Positions 46,765 through 57,130 are shown, numbered from the stretch's first letter. The stretch: 64,000 bases of DNA from Plutella xylostella (GCF_932276165.1 NC_064006.1:4292501-4356500), one strand, 5' to 3'. Notes: generated by a model not told the origin, from the sequence alone. Translations and numbers: made by a program.

Positions 46765-46905
46765 GTCCTCGCTGCACGGGCGCGTTATTGACGTCGATAA
46801 ACTCGCATAATATGTGTTTCACCAATCACAGCGCCTTATGTAGAAACATATAGTAACGTTTATCTACATCGATAACGAACCCGTGCAGTGGGGACTGTGT
46901 CACAT
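46765..46905. mobile_element. MITE with TGCACGGG inverted ends
   Basis: GTCCTCGCTGCACGGGCGCG near 46765 is inverted as AACCCGTGCAGTGGGGAC at about 46878-46895. Inside, ATTGACGTCGATAAAC pairs with ATCTACATCGATAACG. A related half, CACGGGTCTGTTATCGACGT, lies near 56825. Confidence 0.55.
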
Positions 46906-47065
46906 GTAAGTTCCCTTCTGTTGACAGTTTGACAGATGACACGTAAACCATTATAACACACATGAAAAAATACAAATGATAAACCATTTTATTTGCCATA
47001 AAACTTTTTCACATTTCTTATCCTGGAATTTTCAGGATTCACGAGAAAACTCTTGTAGGCGAAGG

Positions 47066-47448
47066 AAGCGAACTGCCTCTGTGGTCTAGTGGTAGAAGCT
47101 TCGCTTCATGACCCAGGGGTCCCGGGTTCGATTCCCGGGTGGAACCATCAATTTGTGTTTCTAAATTGTGGTTCTAAGTTTGGTTAGGACATAGAAGGCT
47201 GATCACCTGATGTCCGAAACAGTGAAACGATCCATGCTGTCGGATGGGCATGTAAAGCAGTCGGTCCTGCGCCTAGCTCTCTCCAGTCGTGTCGGTCAAT
47301 CCGTCCCATTGGGTTATGAGAGTGATGGAACAGAGAGTGCTCCTGTGTACTGCGCACACACTTGGGCACTATAATCTACTCCTGCGTAGATGGCTGATCT
47401 CAATTGAGATTGGCCGCCGTAGTCGAAATTCGGCTAGGAGGACATTAT
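47066..47448 (+). mobile_element. tRNA-derived SINE with 10 bp target-site duplication
   Basis: The head at 47074-47145 has A box GTGGTCTAGTGGTAGAAGC and B box GGGTTCGATTCCC with a well-paired T arm (CCCGGG...CCCGGG). Its acceptor ends do not pair, so it is not a functional tRNA. The body carries GATGGAACAGAGAGTGCTCC and GATTGGCCGCCGTAGTCGAA, a body common in lepidopteran SINEs (Metulj-like, from memory). Perfect TAGGCGAAGG flanks both sides (47056-47065 and 47449-47458). The target was itself an RTE-like tail. Confidence 0.85.
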
Positions 47449-47791
47449 TAGGCGAAGGTTAATGCTTATAATAACTTATAATTTAATTATAACTTCATGA
47501 TAATTACATTATGTATTACATATTATAAGATTTGTAAAAAGTTTCTCATGCTATATTATGTTAGTTACATTTGCTTTGAATGTAGTACTTAGATAGTACA
47601 TGCTAGATCCCTTCCTCATCTAAGCATTAAATTCTGTTTTGCACATACCACACTTAACTTCAGCTTAACATGGCGTACTTGTTGTGAAACCGGCAGTTAG
47701 TCTGTTGTTGACACAGAATCAACTGAACTTCGCTCGACATAATGTGAGACTGGAGCGTACGATGTAACCTCTTGACAATTTATCAAAATAT

Positions 47792-47950
47792 ACAGGATGT
47801 TGCAAAAAGGCCTGCAAGCCTGTCAGTCAGTAAGTTTGTAAATGCTTCTCCATTAGTAAAAGTCACTTGACTAACAAAGTTAAGTATAGAAAACCAAAAT
47901 TTCAAAAAGTTCTTGAACAAAAATTGTTCAGAATAACCCATTTGAATCAC
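47792..47950 (+). mobile_element. Partial ACAGGATGTTG MITE
   Basis: Left terminus ACAGGATGTTGCAAAAAGG with an internal GTCACTTGAC variant of the palindrome. The right terminus is missing. Confidence 0.45.
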
Positions 47951-48192
47951 CCCCTCTCGGAGTTTTTCCGTGTGTGTCATTATAAACTTTCACATGTGTT
48001 CTTGGTCCTAATATTGTATCATGTAAACTATAATCAGAGTCCATAGTCACATTTCCTTTTGCAGAACAAAGACTTCCAATATTTTACTATTTCGAGTACC
48101 TGCTACGACCTACCTGCAATCGGCAGTGCAAACAGTGGAAAAGAACTTATATTAAAAAAGGAGAACAGGGGGTCCCTCTATATGATAAAAAA

Positions 48193-48774
48193 CCGGCCAA
48201 GTGCGAGTCGGGCTCGCGCACAAAGGGTTCCGTAGCAGCAAATCAAAATTACAGTTAAATCAACCTATCTCAAAAACTATAAGAGATACTTTGATCAAAC
48301 CAAAAATCGTTGAAAGAGTTAATTAGCATGCATCACCTCTATTTTTTTTATAATTTTATACCCCGTAGTTATAAAAATAGAGGGGGGGGGACATACTTTT
48401 TACGACTTTGAGAGCTGATATCTCAAAAACCGTTCACTTTAAGAAAAATGTTTTTTAGAAAACTTTATATCATTTTAAAAGACCTTTCCATTGATACCCC
48501 ACACGGGTATGTACTTCGAAAAAAAAAATTTCATCCCTCAGTTACATGTATGGGGGGCCCCACCCCCAATTCTTTTTTTTACTATTTAGTGTCATATTTT
48601 TGTAGCGGTTCATACAACACATATTCCCATCAAATTTCATCACTGTAGTACTTATAGTTTCCGAGTAAATCGGCTGTGACAGACGGACAGACGGACAGAC
48701 GGACAGACGGACAGACGGACATGACGAAACTATAAGGGTTCCGTTTTTGCCATTTTGGCTACGGAACCCTAAAA
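48193..48774 (+). repeat. Dispersed repeat A, copy 2
   Basis: About 582 bp, nearly identical to 6371-6928 and in the same orientation. Differences include an inserted AATC-type change near 48241 and five ACAGACGG-type octamers instead of three (about 48680-48720). The close match over more than 550 bp indicates a recent spread. Confidence 0.8.
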
Positions 48775-49004
48775 ACGAAGTTTCGAAGCGTTGAGCGCGA
48801 GCCATGACTGTATCTCGTTGTATTAAACATGCCGATTGCGTGACCGCTCTCGTTCGTTCGTTTTTCGTCAATATAGAGTAACCCTCGTGAGTGGTTGGTC
48901 GTGGTCGTATATTTTATTGATGTAAAACACGAGTGAAACAAAGGAGAAAGCTCATTCGACCGACTCATGCATACTTTTTTCCCCAAAAGAATATAAAGTA
49001 TTGC

Positions 49005-50255
49005 GGGGGCTTTGCCCAAGGTTCTGTCGGAATCGTGTCACTTTAAAGTTTAGAACCACTATTATAGAAGTTTGAATGGTGTAGTGGTTAGTGAACCTGA
49101 CTGCTATGCCAAAGGTCGATTCCCCTCGGTCAAAACATGCTTGCTCACACGCTTTCCTTGCATGCGTTGAAAGCGCGCCGTCCGCGAGTGGTTCACGCGA
49201 GGACGGGACTTTGGCGATGCGCTGCTCCTAGTGACAATTGTTAACAGAGTAAACGGAAATTTCTGGACTAACCAGTCTCCACTGCCAGCGCGGGGTCCAC
49301 TGGTTGACGATGCAAGGTCCACTGGTTGACCGCGCGACGTTTATTAGTGATAACATGGTGTCCGCCTGTCGCCAACGACTGGACGCCGCCGCCGTGCGAC
49401 TAGCCGGTGCCGGATGGGTGACGGGTGACTCTAATGAGCTATGACCTTAATTGTACTCGGGTCTTGGGTGTTAATATGTACAATAATATACACTCACGGG
49501 CAATGAAAAGGTTCCACTGAGAAAATCACCAAATTAATTCTTAACGCAAAAAACAAGCTTAATAACGTCTTCTGCAAGATTGAAGTACGTTTAACAGAGC
49601 ATCAGGATACTACCAACAAACAACGTTAACGGGGGCTTTGCCCAAGGTTCTGTCGGAATCGTGTCACTTTAAAGTTTAGAACCACTATTATAGAAGTTTG
49701 AATGGTGTAGTGGTTAGTGAACCTGACTGCTATGCCAAAGGTCGATTCCCCTCGGTCAAAACATGCTTGCTCACACGCTTTCCTTGCATGCGTTGAAAGC
49801 GCGCCGTCCGCGAGTGGTTCACGCGAGGACGGGAGTTTGGCGATGCGCTGCTCCTAGTGACAATTGTTAACAGAGTAAACGGAAATTTCTGGACTAACCA
49901 GTCTCCACTGCCAGCGCGGGGTCCACTGGTTGACGATGCAAGGTCCACTGGTTGACCGCGCGACGTTTATTAGTGATAACATGGTGTCCGCCTGTCGCCA
50001 ACGACTGGACGCCGCCGCCGTGCGACTAGCCGGTGCCGGATGGGTGACGGGTGACTCTAATGAGCTATGACCTTAATTGTACTCGGGTCTTGGGTGTTAA
50101 TATGTACAATAATATACACTCACGGGCAATGAAAAGGTTCCACTGAGAAAATCACCAAATTAATTCTTAACGCAAAAAACAAGCTTAATAACGTCTTCTG
50201 CAAGATTGAAGTACGTTTAACAGAGCATCAGGATACTACCAACAAACAACGTTAA
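49005..50255 (+). repeat. 626 bp tandem duplication
   Basis: Unit 1 is 49005-49630 and unit 2 is 49631-50255. By eye the only clear difference is C at 49208 against G at 49834. Each unit contains a tRNA-like SINE head (TGGTGTAGTGGTTAG, then GGTCGATTCCC), a GC-rich body and the left 141 bases of the TA-flanked MITE. Only the second unit continues into the full MITE (50115-50350), so the duplication breakpoint lies inside it. Confidence 0.9.
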
Positions 50256-50350
50256 TATTATGTTACAATTTTAAATTAAATCTTTAAAAAATTTAGGTCG
50301 TTCGATGTCTGCATTTTGTGAGTGGAACTTTTTCATTGCCCGGGAGTGTA
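50115..50350. mobile_element. TA-flanked MITE, copy 3 (complete)
   Basis: 236 bp from CACTCACGGGCAATGAAAAG to ...TTTTTCATTGCCCGGGAGTG with TA on both sides. It shares the family of 41651-41887. Its right edge coincides with the 5' truncation point of the LINE that follows. Confidence 0.8.
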
Positions 50351-50351
50351 G

Positions 50352-50576
50352 TATGTATATACTATTTATCTACGTAGAGTTCTTTTCAGCAAAGCTAGGG
50401 CCTTGGGGGCTGAACTCAAGTTCAAGTATGTGTGGACATCAAACGGCAATATCTTCATGCGTCGCTCAGAAACGAGTTCAGTGCTTCGCGTTACATCCGA
50501 AGCTACTCTTGAAAAGCTTGGGAAAGAGTTGCCTCAGAAAAACGAGCCCTTTCCATTTCAGAACAATACCAATTAG
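50352..50576 (+). pseudogene. LINE ORF1 C-terminal remnant
   Basis: In the frame of 50352 the sequence is open to TAG at 50574-50576. It encodes VLFSKARALGAELKFKYVWT followed by a SNGNIFMRR segment. This wording matches the C-terminal domain shared by many Jockey/CR1 ORF1 proteins and the baculovirus FP-type proteins (basic, K-Y-V-W then a RR/RKS loop). Everything upstream is lost, which shows that the LINE is 5'-truncated inside ORF1. A longer open frame in another phase (50305-50940) overlaps it and has no domain. Confidence 0.65.
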
Positions 50577-50932
50577 ACTACATTATGTAAAGCTACTTGT
50601 CTTAATGCTACCATGTACCTTTTTAATGCTCTTAAATGCTACCACTGAATGCCGTTTTCCAAAGTTTTCTGTAAACAATTGCGTTGATAATCTTTATAAT
50701 TGTGTTGCTCGTAACCTCGCTGTAAACAATCATGCACAATACCTATTCAATATCATAATTATTATAACAAAATCTTATTACAATTTCATGATGATTTCTG
50801 AAACTAAATTGTATGATCAGAATATTTTCATAGTAATTACATTTATACCTACCATGCATTATCATAGACTCATATGTAAAGCTTCGAACTCAACTTTATT
50901 TAATTCTAATTTTGATTATTACACTTTTCATT

Positions 50933-53854
50933 ATGAATAATTTAGACGTAGCTACTAACATTGATTCAATACTAGAAATTCCTTGTCATTTGTTGTCTAA
51001 TCCTGAAGATTGTATGAAAATAATTACCCCTAATTTTAACTTTAGAGTACTCTCTATGAACATACGTAGTATTAGTAAGAACTTCAACGAGTTCCTTGTG
51101 TATCTACGAAGACTAAACATAACCTTTGACGTCTTAGTATTAACTGAGTGTAGACTTAATGATTCGAGTATTATAGATAACTTACCGGGCTACAACACGT
51201 ACCATACTAATCAAAATATTAACCAAAATGGAGGAGTCGTTGCATATGTCAAAGATTCATGGAACGCCGTCGTATCCGAACCCACTTTTAATGATTCATG
51301 TTGTCTTGTTATCGATATTCCAAAAGTCGCCACCATCCTTGGCATTTATAGGTCACCTTCTTTTAGGAACACTAGTAATTTTCTATCATCATTGGATGAA
51401 AAACTTTCATGGTTCAAGGATAAGCAATGTTTAATAGTCATTGGTGATATAAACATTGATTTACTGTCTCCCGATTCTGAAGAATATTTGTGTCTCTATA
51501 CCGAACACAGTTTTGATCAAGCTATAACTAAGCCAACGCGGTCTAATGCTTGCCTGGATCATATTTCTATTAAATCTGACTTACCTGCCGTTGGTATAGT
51601 ATGCGAATCCGACATCACTGACCACAAAATTGTCATAGCAGGTTTAGGAGCAAAATCACCAAAAAATATTCCTACCAGATTTCGTCAAGTTATAGATCAC
51701 AATTCAGTTGCTGAAGAACTTTCAAAGACTGACTGGTCAGTAGTGACAGAGCAATCTGAAACTGACGCTGCTGCAAACATTTTTCTCTCCATCTTAAATA
51801 ATGCTATTCTAAACAATTCCAAAACAATAAAACTAAGTAAGTCTAAACTCGCTATAGAACCCTGGATGACCCCAGGATTGATTAGATGTGCTAGAAATAG
51901 GGACAAATTACACATGAAACTTAAATCAGATCCACAAAATGAAATATTAAAATTAACTTATACGCGATATAGAAACTTTTATAAAAATTTAATACGAAAA
52001 GTAAAGACAGAATATGATAAAAGCGAACTTCAAAGTAATATGAAAAATAGTAAAATGCTCTGGAATAAAATAAAGAAAATATGTAACATTAAAACAAAAA
52101 GTAACAATGCAACCGAACTCACTACCATTAATAAAAACCCTATAGAATCTTTAAATATCACCAATAAATACTTTGCTTCAGTAGGCCATAATCTGGCTAA
52201 CAATATTCTTAAGAAAAATAACTTTACGGAACATGAACTAGCTCTAAACACAAAAAGTAAAGAATCGTCCACCTCGCTTTTCCTAGAACCTACTGATCCA
52301 AATGAAATAATTACCATAATAAATAGCTTAAAAATAGAGAGTGCTCCTGGATTAGACGGGATAACACCACTACTGCTAAAAAATACAAAAAACATCATTG
52401 CTGAACCTCTAGCTCACATTTTTAACCTTAGCATTACAAATGGTTGCTTTCCAGAAGCATGGAAAACTTCTTCTATAACTCCAATTCATAAAGACGGACC
52501 AAGAAGTTGCCCTGAAAACTATAGACCAATCTCTCTTCTCAGCATACTTTCAAAAATTCTCGAACGCATAGTCAATAATCGTTTAGTAAAATTCATAGAA
52601 TCTCGGAATCTTTTATCTCCCCGCCAATTTGGTTTCAGACATTATAAATCTACAGAAGATGCTGTAGTACTTCTATCAGATCTGGTGTCCCAATACTTGG
52701 ATAGTGGAAATGGCTGTATAGGAGTATTCCTCGATCTGGCCAAGGTCTTTGATACTGTTTCGTCCAAAATCCTCTTAAGCAAGCTACAGCAATTTGGTAT
52801 CAGAGGCATTGCGCTAGACTGGTTCAATAGCTACCTATCCGGCCGTAAACAGCTGGTTAAAATCGGATCGCACAAAAGTGACACGCTTCCCGTTATGTAC
52901 GGCGTACCGCAGGGTAGCATTCTTGGACCTACACTCTTTCTTATCTATATGAATGACATACATGATCTCCAAATAAATGCCGAAATTTTATGTTACGCTG
53001 ACGACACAGCTATTATCTTTAAAGGTAGTGATTGGAATAAGACATATGAAAATACTGAAAAGGGCATGGTTACTATCAATGAATGGCTATCTAAAAATTT
53101 ACTCACATTAAACCACAAAAAATCTAAATTTATATGCTTCCATAAAACTGCAGCGTCCAAACCAAGCACACCCAACTTCCTTAAAATACATACCTGCAAA
53201 ACCGTCACCGCCAATAAAAACTGTGATTGTAATTCTATCCTAAGTGTGGGCTCAATAAGGTATCTTGGAGTAATTATAGACCAAAACTTAAACTTCAAAG
53301 ATCACATTCTCAGCTTATCTAAACGAATCAGAAAAACTGCAAGTATCCTTAAAAAACTGCGCAATTCTGCAGAAACTTCGCTTCTGACTAAAGTATATAC
53401 TGCTATTACACAATCAATCATCTCATACTGCATCCCAGTTTGGGGAAGTGCAGCTAAAACAACTCTTCTTCACGCCGAAAGAGCACAAAGATGTGTTATA
53501 AAAGTTATGTTAAGAAAACCTTTTCGATACCCGACTCAAACTCTTTATAACGATGCTAAATTACTTAATGTTCGTCAACTGTTTATCCTTCGGTTATGCC
53601 TCTCTACTCATAAAAAACTAATAAACTCTGATTTATATGACCTCTTACTTAAAAAACGTGTCTTTAAAATTCCTACTACTTACATTACTACTTCTTTCGG
53701 TCAACGTTTCGGACAATATATAAGAGCACACGTTTATAACAATATCCTTCAATACTCTAATCTAATACACCTTTCTGTTTCTGAAGCTAAAATTAAGTTA
53801 AAAGAGTCTTTACTTAAATTAGATTATGCCTCTACTGAGGTTATTATAGAATAA
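50933..53854 (+). CDS. LINE ORF2: endonuclease and reverse transcriptase, open
   Basis: An uninterrupted frame of about 973 codons from ATG 50933 (an alternative ATG at 50912 adds seven residues and is less likely). The N-terminal 230 residues form an AP-endonuclease-like nuclease: LSMNIRSI, LTECRL, GIYRSPS, VIGDINIDLL and the SDITDHKI motif. The reverse transcriptase follows: GLDGITP, YRPISLLSILSKILE, FGFRHYKSTEDA, FLDLAKVFDTV (the usual AKAFD is AKVFD), GVPQGSILGPTLF and CYADDTAII near residue 690, which holds the catalytic Asp pair. The C-terminus has the IWGSA-like VWGSAAKTTLL region. It cuts target DNA and copies element RNA in place. It lies in sense orientation within the receptor intron. 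The frame is open although ORF1 is truncated, so the protein might act only in trans. Confidence 0.9.
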   Translation: MNNLDVATNIDSILEIPCHLLSNPEDCMKIITPNFNFRVLSMNIRSISKNFNEFLVYLRRLNITFDVLVLTECRLNDSSIIDNLPGYNTYHTNQNINQNGGVVAYVKDSWNAVVSEPTFNDSCCLVIDIPKVATILGIYRSPSFRNTSNFLSSLDEKLSWFKDKQCLIVIGDINIDLLSPDSEEYLCLYTEHSFDQAITKPTRSNACLDHISIKSDLPAVGIVCESDITDHKIVIAGLGAKSPKNIPTRFRQVIDHNSVAEELSKTDWSVVTEQSETDAAANIFLSILNNAILNNSKTIKLSKSKLAIEPWMTPGLIRCARNRDKLHMKLKSDPQNEILKLTYTRYRNFYKNLIRKVKTEYDKSELQSNMKNSKMLWNKIKKICNIKTKSNNATELTTINKNPIESLNITNKYFASVGHNLANNILKKNNFTEHELALNTKSKESSTSLFLEPTDPNEIITIINSLKIESAPGLDGITPLLLKNTKNIIAEPLAHIFNLSITNGCFPEAWKTSSITPIHKDGPRSCPENYRPISLLSILSKILERIVNNRLVKFIESRNLLSPRQFGFRHYKSTEDAVVLLSDLVSQYLDSGNGCIGVFLDLAKVFDTVSSKILLSKLQQFGIRGIALDWFNSYLSGRKQLVKIGSHKSDTLPVMYGVPQGSILGPTLFLIYMNDIHDLQINAEILCYADDTAIIFKGSDWNKTYENTEKGMVTINEWLSKNLLTLNHKKSKFICFHKTAASKPSTPNFLKIHTCKTVTANKNCDCNSILSVGSIRYLGVIIDQNLNFKDHILSLSKRIRKTASILKKLRNSAETSLLTKVYTAITQSIISYCIPVWGSAAKTTLLHAERAQRCVIKVMLRKPFRYPTQTLYNDAKLLNVRQLFILRLCLSTHKKLINSDLYDLLLKKRVFKIPTTYITTSFGQRFGQYIRAHVYNNILQYSNLIHLSVSEAKIKLKESLLKLDYASTEVIIE

Positions 53855-54207
53855 GATGTGCAATTTGCAGTTAGTCCATTACAATAATTTATTATTTTCT
53901 GTTCTGTTCTATTTTTATAATGTGTTACAGTTAAAAGACTGATTAAATATATATATTTTTTTAGAATAGTTAATTACATTTTATGTTATATTACTGATGT
54001 TACTTTCAATAAGATTTTGATTTTAATGGTACCCCGAGATACGGGCAAAGCCTAGTTCGGGGGCCCCTGTTCATTTTGTGATTTTAAATGTAAGATGTGC
54101 GCTAGAATACTTTTTGTTTTGTAAAATAAGATTTAAAATTTACTTAGGTATTATGTGTTTTATGTGCAAATAAACAATTTTTACTTTTTTACTTTTTACT
54201 TTTTTAT
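53855..54207 (+). mobile_element. LINE 3' untranslated region and tail
   Basis: Contains CGAGATACGGGCAAAGCC and TAGTTCGGGGGCCCC, then GCAAATAAACAATT and ends in TACTTTTT-type repeats (54180-54207). The repeat tail replaces poly(A), as in CR1/Jockey-like elements. Confidence 0.75.
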
Positions 54208-54536
54208 GTGTAGATATTTCATCTGTAGGATAGCCAGGCTCTTCCCAGTTTGGGGTCCGATGGTCGTTTGTGAGTTGTCTACTAATGGGCGGCCGTATTG
54301 CAGGCAATCTCTACCAACCTTGATACTTTTGGTTAGACGACTTAGATGGGAAATAGGTACATTCCCATTTAGTAGCCTTCTTTGACATAGTATAGGTACT
54401 TTATCATTGCTGAAATACACTAGCAAAAAAAACAATATTCCAAATCAACAATAATTAATTGATTAGATCTGATGTGATCCATACACGTTATGTCAGATTG
54501 CACTGGTACTAAGGGATAGCACGCGGCGCATTTAAG

Positions 54537-54769
54537 ACATGACAAAAGTTTTGCATCGCGCTCACTCATATCACGCAGCCTCAAGAGCGAGCGCGACAAA
54601 GATTTTTTGTCACGTCTTAATAGCGCCCCGTGCTACAGGGCCTGGCCCTGTAGCACGGGGCGCTATTAAGACGTGACAAAAGTTTTCCGTTGCGCTCGCT
54701 CTCAAGACTGCACGATGTGAGTGAGTGCGATGCAAAACTCTTGTCACGTCTTAAATGCGCCCTGTACTA
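54537..54769. mobile_element. Two TAGCAC MITEs head to head, forming a 233 bp palindrome
   Basis: Copy 54537-54635 and copy 54651-54769 are inverted about the spacer CAGGGCCTGGCCCTG (54636-54650), itself a palindrome. The inner 38 bases on each side match perfectly and the rest pairs with scattered mismatches. It lies 650 bp before receptor exon 2. Confidence 0.85.
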
Positions 54770-55417
54770 GCCCTTCTGGATTGTCGATATAGTGATATAG
54801 GATAGAGCAGGACAGTATTTTTTCACAGATAAGTACCTAATTATTTTATCTTCCGTCTTTGACTTGTATTTTTTGCGTCGTGTAAGCATGAAATACTTAC
54901 TACAAATGATAACTTCATAAAATATATCTCTTTTTATGGCTTATATTTCCATTTTTGTTACTTTGCTATTCTTTATTGTCTCAGTAACAAATCATTACCT
55001 GTACTCAGCACAAATACGACGAGCGTGTTTTGGTTCACTTAAGACTGACTATGTCCTGCTGTGGATGATACCACGCTAACGAGACCCAAATAACACCAGT
55101 GAACCTGCTATTCGTAAGAAAAGATGATAGCTTGTGTTTTTTGTGATACCCTGTGTTTCTGAGAGCATTGTGTGAGCCACAACCACTTATTAACACATCT
55201 ACCAGACCCATGCGAATAATGTCAGTTGTGTTACTACTTGTGACAAATAAGCAATACCTACTGCTTAAACTTTTAATGATTGTGGATTTGAGATCTGTCG
55301 GTGGTGGCAAAGCAGATGTTATCTGCCCATCTAAAACTCATTACAACAGGCTCTGCCTAGTTTGACCTAGATGTTTGAAGTGTCCCCAAAAACTTAACCA
55401 CCCACTTCCACCTCCAG

Positions 55418-55646
55418 GTAAATGGGAGCTCGGCTGGATCCTCTGCGACATCTGGATCAGCCTGGACATCCTGCTCTGCACGGCGTCCATCCTGTCCCTC
55501 TGTGCCATCAGCGTGGACCGGTACCTCGCCGTCACCAGGCCCCTGACGTACTCCCGGAGACGGAGGTCCAAGAAGCTGGCGTTGACCATGATATTCTTCG
55601 TCTGGATCGCAGCGGGCGCTATCACTTGCCCGCCTATGTTTGGATG
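55418..55646 (+). CDS. Biogenic-amine GPCR, exon 2 (TM3-TM4)
   Basis: Acceptor CACCTCCAG precedes GTAAATGGGAG, and the phase-1 join gives TGKWELGWILCD. TM3 carries the conserved Cys of the disulfide (LCDIW), the amine-binding Asp (SLDILLC) and DRY at its inner end (AISVDRYLAV). The second loop is short and very basic (SRRRRSKK). TM4 has the conserved Trp (FVWIAAG) and ends CPPMFGW. The exon ends ATG|GTGAGT in phase 2 at 55646, a usual boundary in this family. The exon is clearly GC-richer than its flanks, with coding-like third positions. TM5-TM7 are not in the window, so the gene continues beyond 64000. Confidence 0.92.
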
Positions 55647-55720
55647 GTGAGTTTACGCTTTTGACATATCTAAGTTAAGATAGAATACTTTCTGATAGAT
55701 ATATCAATAGTCTATTCAAT

Positions 55721-55880
55721 ACAGAGTGTTGCAAAAAGGGTATAGCCAAAACCTACATGTGCAGCATGTTATATCTAAGCCCGAAAATGAAATCAGAACG
55801 TCAAAATTCGCGAAAAAAAATATCATTCTCCATAGTAAAAAGTCACGTGATCAGCAAAGTTTCTATGGATAAACCTTATG
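55721..55880 (+). mobile_element. Partial ACAGAGTGTTG MITE after receptor exon 2
   Basis: Starts ACAGAGTGTTGCAAAAAGGG. It then matches the reverse of the element at 8629 through CATGTGCAGCATG and TCAAAATTCGCG, and carries TCACGTGA at 55843-55850. The right terminus is missing. Confidence 0.6.
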
Positions 55881-57130
55881 AAAGACATGCCATTATCCAG
55901 ACATTTTGAAACAGGTCGTAAATTTTAACCTACTTATCACAAACTATGGCGCTAAAATATACATAGTAAGTAGAACCTGGTATTATAGGCATATTCTTGG
56001 AATTCGAATCATCCCACCCCTAATACATTGTAGAGCAATAATACGCTCTAAGCCAGCTATACTCAAACTGCGGCCCGCGGGCCGCATGTGGCCCGCCGGG
56101 CCTTTATCAGTGGCCCGCGTGCCATGAGAGATAATAGAGAATATACATTCTGTGTAAAAAGTATCGGAATTATATCTATAAAACAAAAAAATTTTTGTTA
56201 TCATCCAATTTTTTTTATCACCTTCAAAGTTTACTCCTTCAGAAACGATACACATACAACGCGATACATATATTGTACGCCAACGAATTATCCAATCATC
56301 ACAACATTTTTTTAAATGCTGTTTCGACAAAAAGGTAAATTCGCCGCGAGTACTAAACACAACTCTGGAACACCCGTACCATTGCTCTAAGCCAACCATG
56401 ACGATGCGTATCCTAAATATACACCGAACAATATGTAGTCTAGTTACCTATTTATCATTGTCGTTTAATATTACAAGGATATCCACTATCCAATTTCTTA
56501 TGTGTCAAAGGACGCATACAGATGACTGTGACCCAAACTGGCTAGACAAATCTTCAAAATCGCTCACGTATTAGTTCTAGGTCAATAGGGCGCTGTATGT
56601 GACGCCTAAATACCTACCATTATTTTTGAATTTAACACTGCAGATCTTCAGATAATTTACTAAAAAAGTTAATCAGTCCGGCGCTTAACTAACAATGTGC
56701 CTAGACTGTTTCTTATGTATTCTAAAATTACATTAAATACAGAATGTTAATTATGTGTTATACCAGTTATTGCTGGACCTTTTGTAATTTAAAATATACT
56801 CATCTACTACATCAGCGTCCGCTTCACGGGTCTGTTATCGACGTCAATAAACTCGTTTAATGCGCGGTAAAATTACAAGGATAGGACTAAACAAGAGAGT
56901 GTTCCAGAAGACACATAATGGCCTCAAAATTAACTTATATTCTCTTTGTTGGGAACTCACATCTGTCTAAACAAAAGACACGTCATGATCTCTCTATCTT
57001 GGCGGGAAAGTGCTCCTGAAAACGCAAGGTTGGGGGTTACTCTAGTAATGCAAAAAACGAACGAACGAGACAGCATCGCAACTACCATGACCAGCATGCA
57101 ATTGGTATAGTCCGTTCAGGAGCATAAAGT
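55881..57130. other. Non-coding stretch with one GC-rich island
   Basis: No gene. A 16-base palindrome GCGGCCCGCGGGCCGC at 56070-56085 sits in a 65-base GC-rich block that resembles the end of hAT-type non-autonomous elements. A MITE half related to 46765 is near 56818-56865. Confidence 0.45.

Larger units (their letters stand above)
39127..55417 (+). other. Receptor intron 1, 16.3 kb
   Basis: GT-AG intron: donor G|GTGAGT at 39127 and acceptor TTCCACCTCCAG ending 55417, phase 1. It is filled with repeats, including several fold-back MITEs, a SINE, a tandem duplication and a sense-oriented LINE. Long stretches such as 39425-40224, 44816-45590 and 45832-46760 hold nothing I can name. Confidence 0.85.

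Noticed and set aside
47074..47146. tRNA gene
   Set aside because: A and B boxes and the T arm are good, but the acceptor stem does not pair and a SINE body with a target duplication follows.
48680..48721. CRISPR-like repeat array
   Set aside because: The ACAGACGG octamers are directly adjacent with no spacers and the genome is animal.
49104..49948. Two near-identical 72-codon frames
   Set aside because: They repeat only because the DNA is tandemly duplicated; they start inside a SINE head and have no domain.
50305..50940. 211-codon open frame before the LINE ORF2
   Set aside because: It starts inside a MITE and reads the true ORF1 remnant in the wrong phase.
55341..55625. 94-codon frame on the minus strand
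   Set aside because: It is antisense to receptor exon 2, whose splice sites and GPCR motifs settle the coding strand.
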